Origin: Coniella vitis
Lineage: Eukaryota; Ascomycota; Sordariomycetes; Diaporthales; Schizoparmaceae
Length of the DNA: 64,000 nt
Direction of reading: 5' to 3'
Assembly (NCBI GenBank): GCA_011317545.1
Contig: WUJK01000011.1
Location: 821,501 to 885,500 of the forward strand
Below the pieces are notes generated by a model. That model saw only the letters and a program-made list of their open reading frames with translations. It searched no databases and had not been told where the DNA came from. Made by a program: the position numbers and the translations under genes. Of the stretch, positions 11,437 to 22,931 are shown piece by piece (the first letter of the stretch is position 1; the number at the start of each line of letters is the position of its first letter).

Positions 11437-11443
11437 TTTTTTT
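11437..11443 (+). terminator. RNA polymerase III T-tract terminator
   Basis: Seven consecutive T begin five bases after the tRNA-like gene, as expected for Pol III termination. Confidence 0.6.
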
Positions 11444-11634
11444 GTGACTTTTGCTGTGGAGAATATACTGAATTGAGATTCTGCACTGTTGATTTTTGGG
11501 AAATCTCTCGTGTTGTGCTCGCTGGCAGATTGCGCCCTTGATTGCAGCTCTGAGGCACCGGTGGCATTACTTTGTACGACTATCTAGGCACTTTTGATAT
11601 TCAACATGAAGTATTTGGTTCATGTATTTCGTTC

Positions 11635-11738
<104 letters not shown>

Positions 11739-11964
11739 AGTGATGCTTCCAAAGACGGATGAGAGAGGTTGTGCTCGATGTAGATTCCTGTCAAGCACTT
11801 CCAAGCTGATAAAACACATGAAGCAATTGCTACCTGGACGATAGTGATCCCTCGTGAAGATTATGGCGAACTTGTGTTGTTGTTCGTACTCGCAAATGAC
11901 GCCTACAAGAACCAAACAGCCTCTCGCAGGCCTGCGCACACGCGGTTGGGGAGCTGCTTGCTCT

Positions 11965-14122
11965 CTATCCAACGACGAGCAGATCCGGAGTCTCTTTCCG
12001 TGGCTTCAGATAAGTCATCAACGGGACCTTGTGCCAGAGAGTGTACGTCTTGTTGCCACTGATCCAATCAGACTGAGGGTCTTGGAGCTCAATGTCGAAG
12101 TTCCAAATCACCCTCGCGAGAATCATTCTCATCTCGGCATATGCCAGACTGGGAAAAGACAAAAGTAGGAGACACACGAGTCAGCACAACTGAGATTCGG
12201 CGAAAGAAATGGGGATCCCGATGCTCCTGGGAGGTGAGGAGGTGAGGAGGAGGAGGACAGATGCACAAAAGACTTGGATCCACACGTACTTTTTCCCAAT
12301 GCAGTTGCGCGGCCCAAACGAGAAGGGCTGGAAGACCTCTTTTTTGTCATGTTCGAAGCGCGCGTCTCCGAGCCATCGCTCGGGGATGAAGGAGTGGGCC
12401 AAGGCGAAGTTCTTTTCTGAGCGATACATGGCCCACTGCCACATTTCGACGATGGTCTGAAAGAGGGGGCGGTTGAGTTCAGAGTCAGTCCACCAGTCCC
12501 AAACCAACTGATCTCATTTTCGTAGACACTGGATGAAGAAAACTTGGAACTTTCAACTCACACCCTCCGGAAGATACACGTCGCACAGGGTGTCGCCTCC
12601 TTTGTGCATGACGCGGGGCAACGGCGCGGGCACGGGCGGGAAGAGGCGCAGCGATTCGTCGAGGACGGCCAACATGTACTTGAGCTTCTGCACGCTGAGC
12701 AGCGTGATGTCCTCTTCCGAGCTAAAGGACGAGCGGACTTCCTGCGTGAGCTTGGCCAGGACCTCTGGGTGCGTGCCGAGGAGGTACGTTGCGCCCGAGA
12801 GTGCGGTGGCCGTCGTTTCGGACCCGGCGATGATCAGCAGCGAGGCGTTGAGCTTGATTTGCTCGCTGGTCATTTTCTGTTGCGAAACCAGAGAGCATCA
12901 GTCTCAAGTTTTGCAACGAGATCGGTTGCCCCATGCTAAGGGTGGAAAAAAAAAAAAAGAAGAAAAAGAAAAAGAAAAAAAGGCCTTCTTGTTCGTTGCC
13001 AGGTTCGCAGAAGCCAACACTCACCGGGCCTCCCTTTTCATCAGTGCCCAGCATGGCCTCCATAAAATCCGGCCTCGGCTCCGTTCTCGCGAGCCTCTTC
13101 TCGACCTTGAGTCGCGTCAGGTCTGCATGGAAGGTTTGCAAGCTGTAAAAGTAGGAGAAGCGGAAGCGGTCAATAAGTTGCGCTATGCGTGGGAAGTTGC
13201 GGCGCATGAGCACCATGACGACCCTTTGCTTGACGTTTTCCATGATGATGGACACCCAGGGGTGGTAGGTCGTGTCGTTGAGGCAGCCAAACGGCTCGCC
13301 AAAGGCCAAGTCGCCAATGATATCGAACGTCGCATAGTTGTAGAAGCACGTCATGTCGAGCGCCGCCGCGCCGCCGCGGGCGCCCTCGTGCAGGCGCTGC
13401 AGCAGCAGGTCCACGTAGCCGCGGATCAGGGGCTGCTGCGCGGCCATGCTCTGCGCCGAGAAGCCGTGCGAGAGGATGCGGCGCTGGCGGCCGTGCTCGG
13501 CGGTGCCGACGGCCCCGATGATGCCGGTGCCCGAGGCGGCGAAGAAGTCGGGGTCGCGCAGGTTCTCGAGCGTGCCGGCCTTGCGGTGGCCCATGAGCTG
13601 CTTCCAGACGCGCGCGTCGTTGAAGACGACGTTGGTGGGCGTCACGCGCACCGCGGGCCCGTAGCGCTCGTGCAGCGCCTCCATGCGCTTGTGGCCCTCG
13701 CCCGAGATGTACATGCGCGCGTAGGGGAGCCCCGAGACGGCCCACAGCTTGGGGCCGGGGACCTTGCTCAGCGGCGAGAGATAGAGGTTGTAGATGACGG
13801 AGTAGACGGTGGAGCCGACCATCTGAGCGAGGGCGAGAGAGGGAGAGAGAGAGGCCCGCCATGATTAGCATCGACGTGTGTATAGAGCAAGACAATGATG
13901 GGCAGGACTAGAGTTTTAAGACGGTGCTGCTGCGAGCTCCCACATTCAACGGCAGTGCCGTCCAGCTTCAGGGAAAGGAAAGCGACAGGTGGGTGTCCCA
14001 ACGAAAGATCGGTGATTGCATAGCTTTGGAAGTCATCGACGTACCAAGAAAGCCACACCAGCCAACATGGCAACCCACGGCTGTACGCCGAGGACACTCT
14101 CAATATTGAGAATCGGCGCCAT
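11965..14122 (-). CDS. Cytochrome P450 monooxygenase (CYP65-like)
   Basis: Membrane-anchored heme monooxygenase. Exons (reverse strand) are 14122-14045, 13822-13025, 12876-12562, 12456-12290 and 12148-11965; all phases agree and give 513 aa. The short first exon (26 codons, starting MAPILNIE) supplies the hydrophobic anchor and is followed by a 222-nt intron. Diagnostic motifs are the proline hinge (PLSKVPGPKLW), the I-helix AGSETT (about 310), ESLR of the K helix (about 370), FIPERW and the heme loop FSFGPRNCIGKN with its Cys ligand (about 448). The heme region and LAYAEMRMILA resemble isotrichodermin C-15 hydroxylase-type CYP65 enzymes, which tailor secondary metabolites. The second intron is rich in A/T and TTC. 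Neighbouring MFS, methyltransferase and peroxidase genes fit a secondary-metabolism role; the substrate is unknown. Confidence 0.92.
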
Positions 14123-14159
14123 GATGATTATGATGATGATGAGGATGATGATGATGATC
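14120..14159. repeat. (ATG)n imperfect microsatellite at the P450 start
   Basis: Imperfect ATG/CAT trinucleotide repeat overlapping and lying immediately 5' of the P450 start codon on the reverse strand. It would lie in the P450 5' UTR. Read in the P450 frame it gives a run of Ile codons, but no upstream in-frame ATG precedes it before a stop codon. Confidence 0.8.
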
Positions 14160-16723
14160 AATGTTGATAGGTGCACCAGTCCAGATTATAGCGAGTGGTG
14201 ACTCTGAGGCCATCCGGCTGGGAAAGCTGGTCGCCTCAAGGAACAGTTCGCCGTGAACGGTGTAGAACGAGAAAGTGATCTAGATAGAAAAGAAGTCCTA
14301 GAGGGGACAAGCAGCCCATTCGTTTGGATAGCCAAGTCGTCAAGCAGGCAATAGGGAGCCCTGAACGGGCAGACGAGGGGGACTATTCAGTATTTGTGCG
14401 GTCGAGTCGGGTGCCACGGGCAGGGTGTGCCACGGAAGCCCCGCAGCAGCGGGCATAGAAAGACATATCCAGATCCAGATAGGGGGCGCTCTGTCGGTCA
14501 CCACCTCGAAAGAGGTGCATGGGAGTGGGCTGCAACGGGCGACCGTTCAGGATCAAGCTTTTCTGTGGGCATGACCAAGTGCCATGACGGAATGCCTCGG
14601 GAGTTGCGGACTACATAGTATGTACATATCGTCTTGCCGCCGTGGATACTCAGTATGTATGCCTGGCTCCATCTTGAGGTGCAGGGCCTCGGGGCCGTTG
14701 AGAACCACCATGTATGGACGTGGTATCGGCCGACAGCCAGGTCTGCGCTGGCCAATTGCACAGTGCACACCTGGCTGTCCCCCTGTTACCGGACTTGAAC
14801 GAGGTGCAGCGATCCGTTGAGGTAGTATTGTTGCAAAGTATACTATGTAAAGATATGCGTGGAGTGGGGTGTCGAGTAGCGATGAATCGTCGAGCGGTCA
14901 GGCCTGCAAGAAGCCAGGTCTTGTTGCGACTCCTTTTGCTATCTGTTTCTACTTCCATATGTTTCATGAAGGCAAATGTTGGCTTTTCATTTAGACAATC
15001 GAGGTGTTATTGACGTGAATCGATGTGTTTACAAGTTGATAACCCACTTAACTCGGTGCGAACATGCCAAGTGCCATTAATGAATACAGCCTTGTAGCTA
15101 TTTGCAAAATACGCCACCATCTCCTGTGGCCTGGAGGCCGTTGTCGGAAACATAAAGAGGGCCCAGACTGTAATCATCATCTAAATCGTAGCATACAATC
15201 CTTCACTCGGAAAAGACTCGGTCGTGGACTTTCATGTCAAGATCTCACAGCCCAAAGCATAGTGGGCGACAATTCTGTGCTCCACGGCCAGTCTACTTGG
15301 CATCTCCTGTCGAAGGCTGCTCTGGCACATTGACTCGCACTTCCAAAGTTGACACAATGGCCCCCATATGTTCAAGTGCTCAAGATACAACCCATACGGA
15401 TTGCTGGGCTCCTGCACGGCATCACAGTACAACCCTCGAACGATTGGGTCACAAGCATAACCTCGGGCATCTGCAGACGCCCGGAATTCCTGCAACAAGG
15501 ATGCGAAGGGGATCCTGTGCATGCAGCGAGCTCCCAACAATGAAGTGCCTACATACACACCCGGCAGATGCATCCGTACGTACGGAATCCAGTTCTTGAA
15601 CTTTGACAATCCATCGAGATAGGGGCGTTTCAGCCGGCAGCTTGCTTAGTTTCTAAGCGCAGGGGAAGATCGGCTTTAACATATGCATAGTGTTGAGCAT
15701 GTGATTTTGCAGTGTGAAAGGACCACGCTTGTCAAACATGAACCTGCATTGCATATACTTACAGTATACTTACTATACTACTTCTGGTCCCTCGGAATCG
15801 AATCCTCTTCCCCTCACTTCAAGCTCAGGCAATCCGATCAACACGTCACCAGAGCGGAGCAGAAGTTTCATGCAGCTGTGTGTATTCGGGTACTGTGTAT
15901 GCTTTGGCGCGCTTCCCTCCACTTTTGTCTGGCAGACCGTTGCAACAGAGTTGTAAACACAAAGTGAGTTATCACTTCTCTGGCCCTTGGAGAACTGTCT
16001 TCTGCACTTGGCAGACGAAACGAACAGAAAGAGCTAGACGCTGACAGCAGGCGTAGAAGTTCAAATACAATTCTTATAAAAGCCAGGCAATGATGGTTTT
16101 GCGTGTCAAAGACGAACCCATGAGCATCACAGGTGACCATAAATCCAGTTCGATGAGAGAGCAGTGGTTTTCTGGCGAGATGCAGCTACAAATTGGCGTC
16201 ACATACGCAGCGAAACTTGCGCTTCGTGTCGTGTCCCGCGTGCTGCTATACCTGAAATCCCCGTTGTTTGCTTACCCTTGGCAGGTGATTCAGACTTGCA
16301 ACGAGTTCGAAAAGGAGAACTCGAAGGCATAATTGCAGTTTTCATCCCTTGGGGCAAAAGAATTGCGCGCTGTCGGGCCGATGGGGAGCCCAAAGACGCA
16401 TATCCATCGAGGTATAATCAGCGACTTCATGACCATATCTTGCGGGGTGGGACCAGGGTTCTAACCGTCCAAGAACCACTTTCCTTATTCGGACGGACTG
16501 CCCCCCGTGTATAACATGCGATTGGTCAACGGGCCACCATTTTCTGAGGGTGCCTTTTGACGAAAAATTGCCCTTTTATTCATCAAATTATACCAAGGAA
16601 TATGTGTCAGAAAGGGTGTATTTCCCAGAGGGGTATTCATATCTAGTGTGTCTTGCCATGCGGACACGGTGGTTTCTCCAACACTCTGCTCATGTGGCTA
16701 GGTCTTGTCCCGCTCGCATGTGA
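14160..16723. other. Intergenic region, no supported gene
   Basis: About 2.6 kb between the P450 and the O-methyltransferase. It includes two TACATAGTA motifs (14612; reverse form at 14841). A 125-codon reverse-strand frame (15232-15609) lacks an ATG and matches no family I recognise. It may hold decayed sequence or unrecognised regulatory DNA. Confidence 0.4.
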
Positions 16724-18433
16724 TCACTCTGGCACTATAGCCTCCACCACGCTCTCCTCGCCTGGCGCTCGGGTCCAAATGCCCGTCACCTTCATGCCGA
16801 CACTCTCAAAGAGCTCGGTGAAATCCTGCTCTGTGCGCTCACGGCCAGCAAGACCGCACATCATGGCCAGGTCGGCCATGGTCGCCATGGGCACTGCATC
16901 TTGCGCAGGAATCACGCTGTCGTGGATGAGCACTTTGCTGTAGCCGGGTGTCATGGCGGGTTTGAGCGCCAGGAGGATCTCGCGAGACTTGTCATCGGAC
17001 CAGTCATGGAACTGCATCATGAACAAATCAGCATTTTTGCTTTCAGAGGCCTGTCTTTTTTTTTTTTCTCCTTCTCTTCCGCAACGGCTGTGTGCAAAGC
17101 TTTTGGTAGACAGGACAGAGACTAGCTCGCGCTACAAGTAATTAGTTAAACTTACCACACGGTGAAAGTAATACGCACGAGCGCCCTTGATGGGCTGCGG
17201 CTGGAAGAAGTCGTGAGGCATCTTTTCAATCCGGGCAGGCAAATTGTCTGTGGTATTGAGGATCTGCTCCGTGTCTTGAAGAATCAGTCGGCCCTTGGGC
17301 TGACCGATGGTTGCATTGTGCAAGTCGAGCACTTGTGCATCAAATAACATCTTAGCGTTAGCAGATCCTTTTTTTTTTTTCTGGAGAAAAAAAAATAAAA
17401 CGGTGAAAAGGCAAAGAAGGACACAGAGTGGAAAGTCTCACAGTCTAATCCCATCCCACCGCCAATATCAACCATCAACACGCCGTCCTCCTTGAGACCA
17501 GTCAGAAGGCGTTCCTGTGTGGGATAAAAAGCAGGTGTCGCCCAATGAGCGCGCCGCAGGCCTTGGTGGCTTAGGACGGCGGCCTTGAACCCGCGCGCGA
17601 GTTGCGGGTCGCGAGCGATGTACTCGAACATGTGGAGCTCGGTGTTGAAGGCCATTTGCGCTGGGCAGTCAACGCCGTCAGAAGGCTCGCGGTAGTTGTG
17701 CTTGGCTAGGTATTCTGGAAGCGCCTCGAGGGACTTTTCCATGAACTGAGCACTGAAAGTAGGTGATAGGTGATTTGTGTATTAGCCAAGAGAACAATGG
17801 TTAGAGGGCACAGAGTGAAGGTCCCAGTGCACAGGCGTATCTTGATCGATAGGAAAGATACGAACTGTAAAAGACCATCTACCATGAAATCGGTGGCAAG
17901 CAATTGGCTAAGGTCATTTGCGTAGTACTTGTCTGGTCCGGCTTCTTCGATCCAGCCAACTGCAGCCAGATGTTTGAGCAGGCGAGCTAGTTTTGCATTC
18001 CTTGTTTAGCGATAGTCTGTGTGGCAGAGCTAGGTGTTGGTGATCTAACTCACAGAGGAGAGACTTCTCTGCGCCCGTCTGTTCAGCCAGCTCGGCGCTG
18101 CTCTTGGCTCCGCTCAACGAAGGGCTTAGAAGGGGGAAGAGCTTGAGCTTCGTGGCAACTTTGGCAGCAGATTTTGTGGCAACCTACTTTGCGTCAACTG
18201 GTTGGCTCATCAGGTTTCCCCCGATCGAGGCGAGGGAAGAGGAAGGGAAGGCGACCAACATCAAGCAACCAGGACTTCATCAGTTCTTCACGAGGATCCT
18301 CCAATGCCTTATTGAGCTTCCAGGCTGTCCGGGCCAGCTTGGATCGAGTAGTGACGTCTCCAGAGCGCAACTCATCCAAGCCTTGATTGAGCTCATCAAC
18401 CAGAGCCGTGATGCGTTCTATTTGGAGAGGCAT
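16724..18433 (-). CDS. SAM-dependent O-methyltransferase (plant/fungal OMT2 family)
   Basis: Transfers a methyl group from S-adenosylmethionine to a hydroxyl of a small molecule. Six exons (reverse strand): 18433-18260, 18183-18054, 17986-17862, 17745-17442, 17331-17156 and 17011-16724. All phases agree and give 398 aa, typical of the family. The N-terminal half is the dimerisation winged helix (SSAELAEQTGAEKSLL, RLLKHLAAVGWIEEAG). The SAM-binding motif is VDIGGGMG (about 237), followed by GRLILQD and MPHDFF; the catalytic His lies in FHDWSDD (about 305), exactly at the start of the last exon. The fourth intron uses the CACAAG acceptor because CTAAC lies just upstream and earlier AGs give stops. 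It is on the same strand as the P450 and 2.6 kb from it, suggesting shared secondary-metabolite tailoring. The substrate is unknown. Confidence 0.9.
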
Positions 18434-19138
18434 AGTAAATGCAGTTTCTCCGTTATGAGATATATATCCAAGTGTACAAGGGAAAGTGTGCAATTTAGCC
18501 TGATAAAGACGGAAAGGCGAGAGTGAATAAGATGCTAACCAGAATGTCACCATCTGGTAGCGACATATACACATATTTATGTCCAAGTAGACAGCTCATC
18601 CTCTCTAAGGTATGCCATTGACCCTCGTGATCAGGGCTGAGGGCCGCGCTGGCAACTCTGGTCAGCAGTGCATATTGGACCCTGGCTTACAAGGCTTGAT
18701 AGATCAGAAGGATTCATTGTTATGACTCGGGCGTTGCGTTAGCATCATGATGATAATTATTTTACCAAAAAAGCTCGGGATTGTATGCTGCGCCAATCCT
18801 CGGTATCGACATCGGCATCGGCTCAAGCCAGTATCAGTGGGCGCTAGAGGCTGATGATCCAATGAGAGCTGCCCATTGCTGTAGCCTAAACCCGGACCCG
18901 AGATATCCTCGGCCGAGGTTTCCCCCCCCCCAAAAGGTCTGAGCAGTAAGCCGAGAGCGCTAGTTGCGTAGCTGCTTGGACGATGGCCGAGCCGCCTGAG
19001 AACCATTCTCACATCAACCAATTGATCTCAATCCAGCGGTCCACATCCTACTATGCATGTGTTTTGACGCATAAACACTCCATCTCTTCTTTCTTTATCC
19101 GAGCAGCTCATCGTTGATCATCCCGATCCACGGAGCCG
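18434..19138. other. Divergent intergenic region
   Basis: Shared upstream region of the O-methyltransferase (reverse) and the GH114-like gene (forward). It contains a short C/A homopolymer near 18922-18935 and a CGGCATCGGC-rich patch. No coding region was found. Confidence 0.5.
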
Positions 19139-20248
19139 ATGATGTGGTCTTCGCCGCCGGCTCCTCCCATTCCTCCGCGGCCCGCCGGCTTCATCTGGCA
19201 GCCCCGCGTCAGTGCCACCTGGAACTACGTCCTGCACCACCCTGTGCGTCTTGACGATCCTTCAATTGAGCAGCATGATGTGTGGATTGTCGACTTGTTG
19301 TAGGTTATGTTTTAGCTGCCTATTTGTTCAGCACTCGTCTGCTTACTCATCCACCTCGCTTACTTCATTCGTCGATTTCACTCATTCACACGCAATGCCG
19401 TCCTCACACTCATTCACCCACCCACTCACTCACTCGCTCGCTCACCCTCACTCGCTGGCTCACTCACCCATCCATCCTATCATTCACCAACATATCTACT
19501 CACTTGCTCACTCACACAAACCTCACTCAACATACCATCACCACCACCAGCAGACTAACCATACCACTCTCCTCCCATTTACAAAAAATGCAGCGACACC
19601 CCCACCTCAACAATCGCAGCCCTGCACGCCCGCAACCGCAAAGTAATCGCCTACTTCTCCGCCGGCACCTACGAAGACTGGCGTCCCGACGCCTCCCTGT
19701 TCCCCCCTGCCTCGCTCGGCAAGCCCCTCGACGACTGGGCCGGCGAACGCTGGATCCACCCCAGCAATCCCACCGTCCGCCACACCATCATGCGCGCCCG
19801 CCTCGACCTCGCCGTCCAAAAGGGCTTTGACGGCGTGGACCCGGACAACGTCGACGGGTGGGACAATCGCAATGGGCTGGGGCTCACGCGCGAGCATGCT
19901 GTGGACTATGTTCTTTGGCTGGCGCGCGAAGCCCACGCGAGGGGCTTGGCGGTAGGGTTGAAGAATGCGGGGGATATTGTCCCGAGGGTGTTGGGCGAGG
20001 TGCAGTGGGCCGTCAATGAGCAGGCGGTGCAGTTTGGTGACGAGGAGCAGTTTGTGCCGTTTATCAAGGCGGGAAAACCCGTGTTTCACGTCGAGTATCC
20101 CAAGGGGGAGGACCCCGAGAGCCAGAGGCAGAATGATGACAAGGAGGTCACGGGGAGGAAGAGGGACAAATGCTTCCGCGCCCGAACGCTGGGATTCTCG
20201 ACGATCATCAAGAATGTGAGGCTGGATCAGTGGGTGCAAACGTCCTGA
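19139..20248 (+). CDS. GH114 endo-alpha-1,4-polygalactosaminidase-like protein
   Basis: Member of the GH114 (TM1410-like) TIM-barrel family, known for cleaving galactosaminogalactan-type polymers. Exons are 19139-19299 and 19594-20248; the junction TT|C restores the family motif DLFDT. The result is 271 aa. Visible features are WNYVLHHPV, the beta-strand KVIAYFSAGTYEDWRPD, GFDGVDPDNVDGW with the acidic catalytic region (about 133), and GLKNAGD. Most secreted GH114 proteins have a signal peptide or membrane anchor before a proline-rich linker. Here only the linker (PPAPPIPPRP) is present and an in-frame TGA lies upstream, so either a further upstream exon is missed or the protein is intracellular. 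The 294-nt intron is long and made largely of CTCA-type tandem repeats. Confidence 0.82.
19383..19523. repeat. Intronic CACTCA-type tandem repeat
   Basis: Degenerate tandem array of CTCACTCA/CTCGCTCA/TTCACCCA units filling much of the GH114 intron. It has no purines other than the regularly spaced A and a few G on the coding strand. It probably expanded by slippage. Confidence 0.75.
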
Positions 20249-21035
20249 GTGTGTTTCCTGTAGGCAAACAGATAGTGGATGGAATGAGGATCATAATCGC
20301 TTCCCTTACAGCCATGACATGGAGGTGCAACGACGCTCACTGCTATCTAAATTCGGGTTCAATATTGATGCTATATATAATGAGGCTATTCTCATACACG
20401 GCGTGCTCCACCCACAATGTACCCGCATGGGGATGAAAGCACCCGCAATATGTCCCAGCGATTTGGTTCCGGTATCAAGAAACTGGGCGACCATGAAGCT
20501 AGGAACCGCCATAAAGCATTGGTGATGTCTACAGAACTCCCCTGGCAGTCAGGATTCACATACCCTTTTATATGATATCTCCGATTACATCCTCAGCCCA
20601 GGAAAACAGCGTATACAGTTGTCCTCGTTGCCGTGCTTGAGCCCTTCCTATGGCTCGATCCTGGCAGCCTATAACTCCATGAAAGACACCCGACCTGAAA
20701 AAGTCATTATTGCTGGGGCCTTTGGCGTGATGGCAGTCCCTAGTACAAAATTAGAACACACGATTGTAGATCGAGAGATTGTCCTTCTCTCGAACGTACT
20801 GTCCGCATCAAACCACCATATCAATCATTTGCAAGGAGAGGGAGGTTAGCTCACCGTCAACAGCTCTTGTCTGCATCTCCAGGGCGATGCGAGCCGCGCC
20901 TGACAAGGCCCAATCAAATGCAGAAAATAGTCTCTCTGCCGTCTTTGTTGGCTAGAATGTTCGTCATCAAACACGTGTCGTAAATTCCTTTCTTTCATCC
21001 CTCATAAGTATTTCATTTGTTCGATCCCTTTCCCA
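20249..21035. other. Convergent intergenic region
   Basis: 3' flanks of the GH114-like and kinase genes. Short ORFs show no recognisable motif, and I see no RNA gene. Confidence 0.5.
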
Positions 21036-22931
21036 TCATTGCGCACTCCCTACCCTCCCATCATCTCGTACTGGTATTCTGCTCAAGCCTTCCACGATTT
21101 TGCGCATGGTGATGCGGTGGGTAGGTTTGAGAGTGAGCATCTCTGCAACCAGTCGCTCAATAGGATCGTGGATCCTTAACCGCTTCTTGGCGTCGCCAAT
21201 AATGTCAAGCCATGCTCGCATTTTTTGCACCGCCGTTTGGCCGTCGTATCCCTGCTGCATCCGCTGCAAATGCGCTGCCGCATTGATCTCCCGAATTTGC
21301 CAATAGAGATATTGCGGGTGGCTCCTGATTGATCTGGCTTCCGGAAGGCCAAGTTTGCCGAGCACATAAAGCATCGTAACGCCAAAGCCCCAGACGTCTC
21401 CTGCAGGTCCGCGGAGCTTGTGGCCAATGTACTCGGGGCCAATGTAGTAAGGTGTTCCTCCAATCCCGCTTTGCGCCACTGTCTTCCCAAAACTCATCCC
21501 AAAGTCGCAGAGTACGGCGCCTCTTTGTGCATTGTATATGATGTTGCCAGGCTTGATGTCGTTGTGTGTGAGGTTTTGGGCGTGCAGGTAGTCCAGAGCA
21601 CTGCTTATGTCGCGCAGAATCTTCTCTGCATCGAGACGACTGCCCATAAACATGGTGGTCTGAGCATTTTGCCAAACGCCGCGGATTGTCAAGTCTTTCG
21701 CTTCAATATGCTCCATGTAAAGAGAGAGGTAGCGAGCATCACCACCAAATAGGCGCGGAATAGATCTGTGGTTCAGCCGCTCATGGTTCACAAACTCGCG
21801 CAACCAAGTCTCTGATTGGCGCACCGTATTTCTCTCTTCGTCCTGAGGCCTGGGTGCGACGTTCGCTTTCTGCGTAAGACTCGTCTTGAGAACTTTGATT
21901 GTGATTATACTGTCCGGCACTTTCGAAATCTCAGCTCTGGCCACGGCACTAAGACTCGTGGATGCAATCAAGTCCACCTTCTTGATGGTGTAGACCTCTC
22001 CGCCTGGTATTTCAACTTCGGCTCCATCTTCGAGATCGACTAGAGGGTTGCCACGAGTGCTAATGATTTCTCTGCTCCTATCTTCAGTGGGAAGTGGGAA
22101 GACCAATGGGTCGCTAGTGTTCCCTGGTCTCATAAACATGACGACTCCGTCCGCACCCTGAGGTATGTCCTCCTCGGCACGCTGTCTCTTATCGGAAGTC
22201 GAAGCGCTGTCTTCTGCGACGAGTCGTCTCTTGCCAGAAGGATTTGTTGTGTCGCTGGGTGATGTGGATGGAGAAGTCGAGGCAGGGGGAAGTCTACGAA
22301 CCGCTGGCCGCTTCTCCACGATCCTAAAGTCGATGACATTGACACCCGTGACTTTGATCCTCCAGGTTCCAGGGTTCAACTTCTGCATCATTCCAGGATT
22401 GACAATGTGTTCTTGGCCTGGGCTGGCATTGGGCTGCTGCGTTACTCTGGACAAAGTCAAGGGCAGATCCGAGGAATTGGAAAATATCTGATTTGAACTG
22501 GTTGGGTCGTAGTACAGCTCGCAGTCCAAGGGCGCGTGTCTCTCACCAGGCATACGGACCACGAACTTTATATCTCGCTCCGTCTGGGTGACGGCTAGAA
22601 CCTTTTGCCCCGGCTGATTGGGCTCTGCAATCTCGGCTGTCAATTGAAGCCATTCGCAGTTGTCGAGATTGCCGGGACTGACGGACCGGGCACGGGTGAG
22701 CGGTCGAACCAGAATGCGAATATCCTTGTCTGTGGGCACGACCAGATCATCCAGATGAACAGCAACGTGCGCAGCAGCTGCTGCTTCATGCATCAACTGT
22801 TCTTCACGATGGCTTCGCATGCGCGCAGCAATCTCACTCTGTGAGTATGGCTCAGTGTTCTCCTCGGTCACCTCCTCAGTCGTTGCTTCGGTCGCTAGCT
22901 CCGCGGACGACCCGGCACTAAGCTCGTCCAT
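21036..22931 (-). CDS. Orphan Ser/Thr protein kinase with long N-terminal region
   Basis: Intronless 631-aa protein. The C-terminal half (about 310-620) is a eukaryotic protein kinase domain: ITIKVLK with the ATP-anchoring Lys (about 347), catalytic loop LTHNDIKPGN (HND instead of HRD, about 458), DFG as CDFGMS (about 472) and the activation-segment end GTPYYIGPE (about 497). All catalytic residues are present, so it is likely active. The glycine-rich loop is not obvious. The N-terminal half begins acidic (TEATTEEVTEENTEP) and carries a region around WLQLTAEI..DCELYYDPTSSNQ that may be a substrate- or partner-binding module; I do not recognise it. The start is the ATG of MDELSAGSS; the open frame extends about 60 nt upstream but begins without an ATG. 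It resembles lineage-specific kinases of sordariomycetes rather than a conserved signalling kinase. Confidence 0.85.
   Translation of the reverse strand: MDELSAGSSAELATEATTEEVTEENTEPYSQSEIAARMRSHREEQLMHEAAAAAHVAVHLDDLVVPTDKDIRILVRPLTRARSVSPGNLDNCEWLQLTAEIAEPNQPGQKVLAVTQTERDIKFVVRMPGERHAPLDCELYYDPTSSNQIFSNSSDLPLTLSRVTQQPNASPGQEHIVNPGMMQKLNPGTWRIKVTGVNVIDFRIVEKRPAVRRLPPASTSPSTSPSDTTNPSGKRRLVAEDSASTSDKRQRAEEDIPQGADGVVMFMRPGNTSDPLVFPLPTEDRSREIISTRGNPLVDLEDGAEVEIPGGEVYTIKKVDLIASTSLSAVARAEISKVPDSIITIKVLKTSLTQKANVAPRPQDEERNTVRQSETWLREFVNHERLNHRSIPRLFGGDARYLSLYMEHIEAKDLTIRGVWQNAQTTMFMGSRLDAEKILRDISSALDYLHAQNLTHNDIKPGNIIYNAQRGAVLCDFGMSFGKTVAQSGIGGTPYYIGPEYIGHKLRGPAGDVWGFGVTMLYVLGKLGLPEARSIRSHPQYLYWQIREINAAAHLQRMQQGYDGQTAVQKMRAWLDIIGDAKKRLRIHDPIERLVAEMLTLKPTHRITMRKIVEGLSRIPVRDDGRVGSAQ

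Noticed and set aside
13170..13895. 241-codon reverse ORF rich in Arg, His and Ala
   Set aside because: It is a shifted-frame shadow of the GC-rich second exon of the P450.
15232..15609. 125-codon reverse ORF between the P450 and O-methyltransferase
   Set aside because: There is no ATG start, no recognisable motif and no plausible splice partners.
18121..18140. Apparent homopolymer frameshift in the O-methyltransferase second exon
   Set aside because: Recounting gave five C on the gene strand, which keeps KLFPLLSPSLSGAKSS in one frame, so the gene is intact here.
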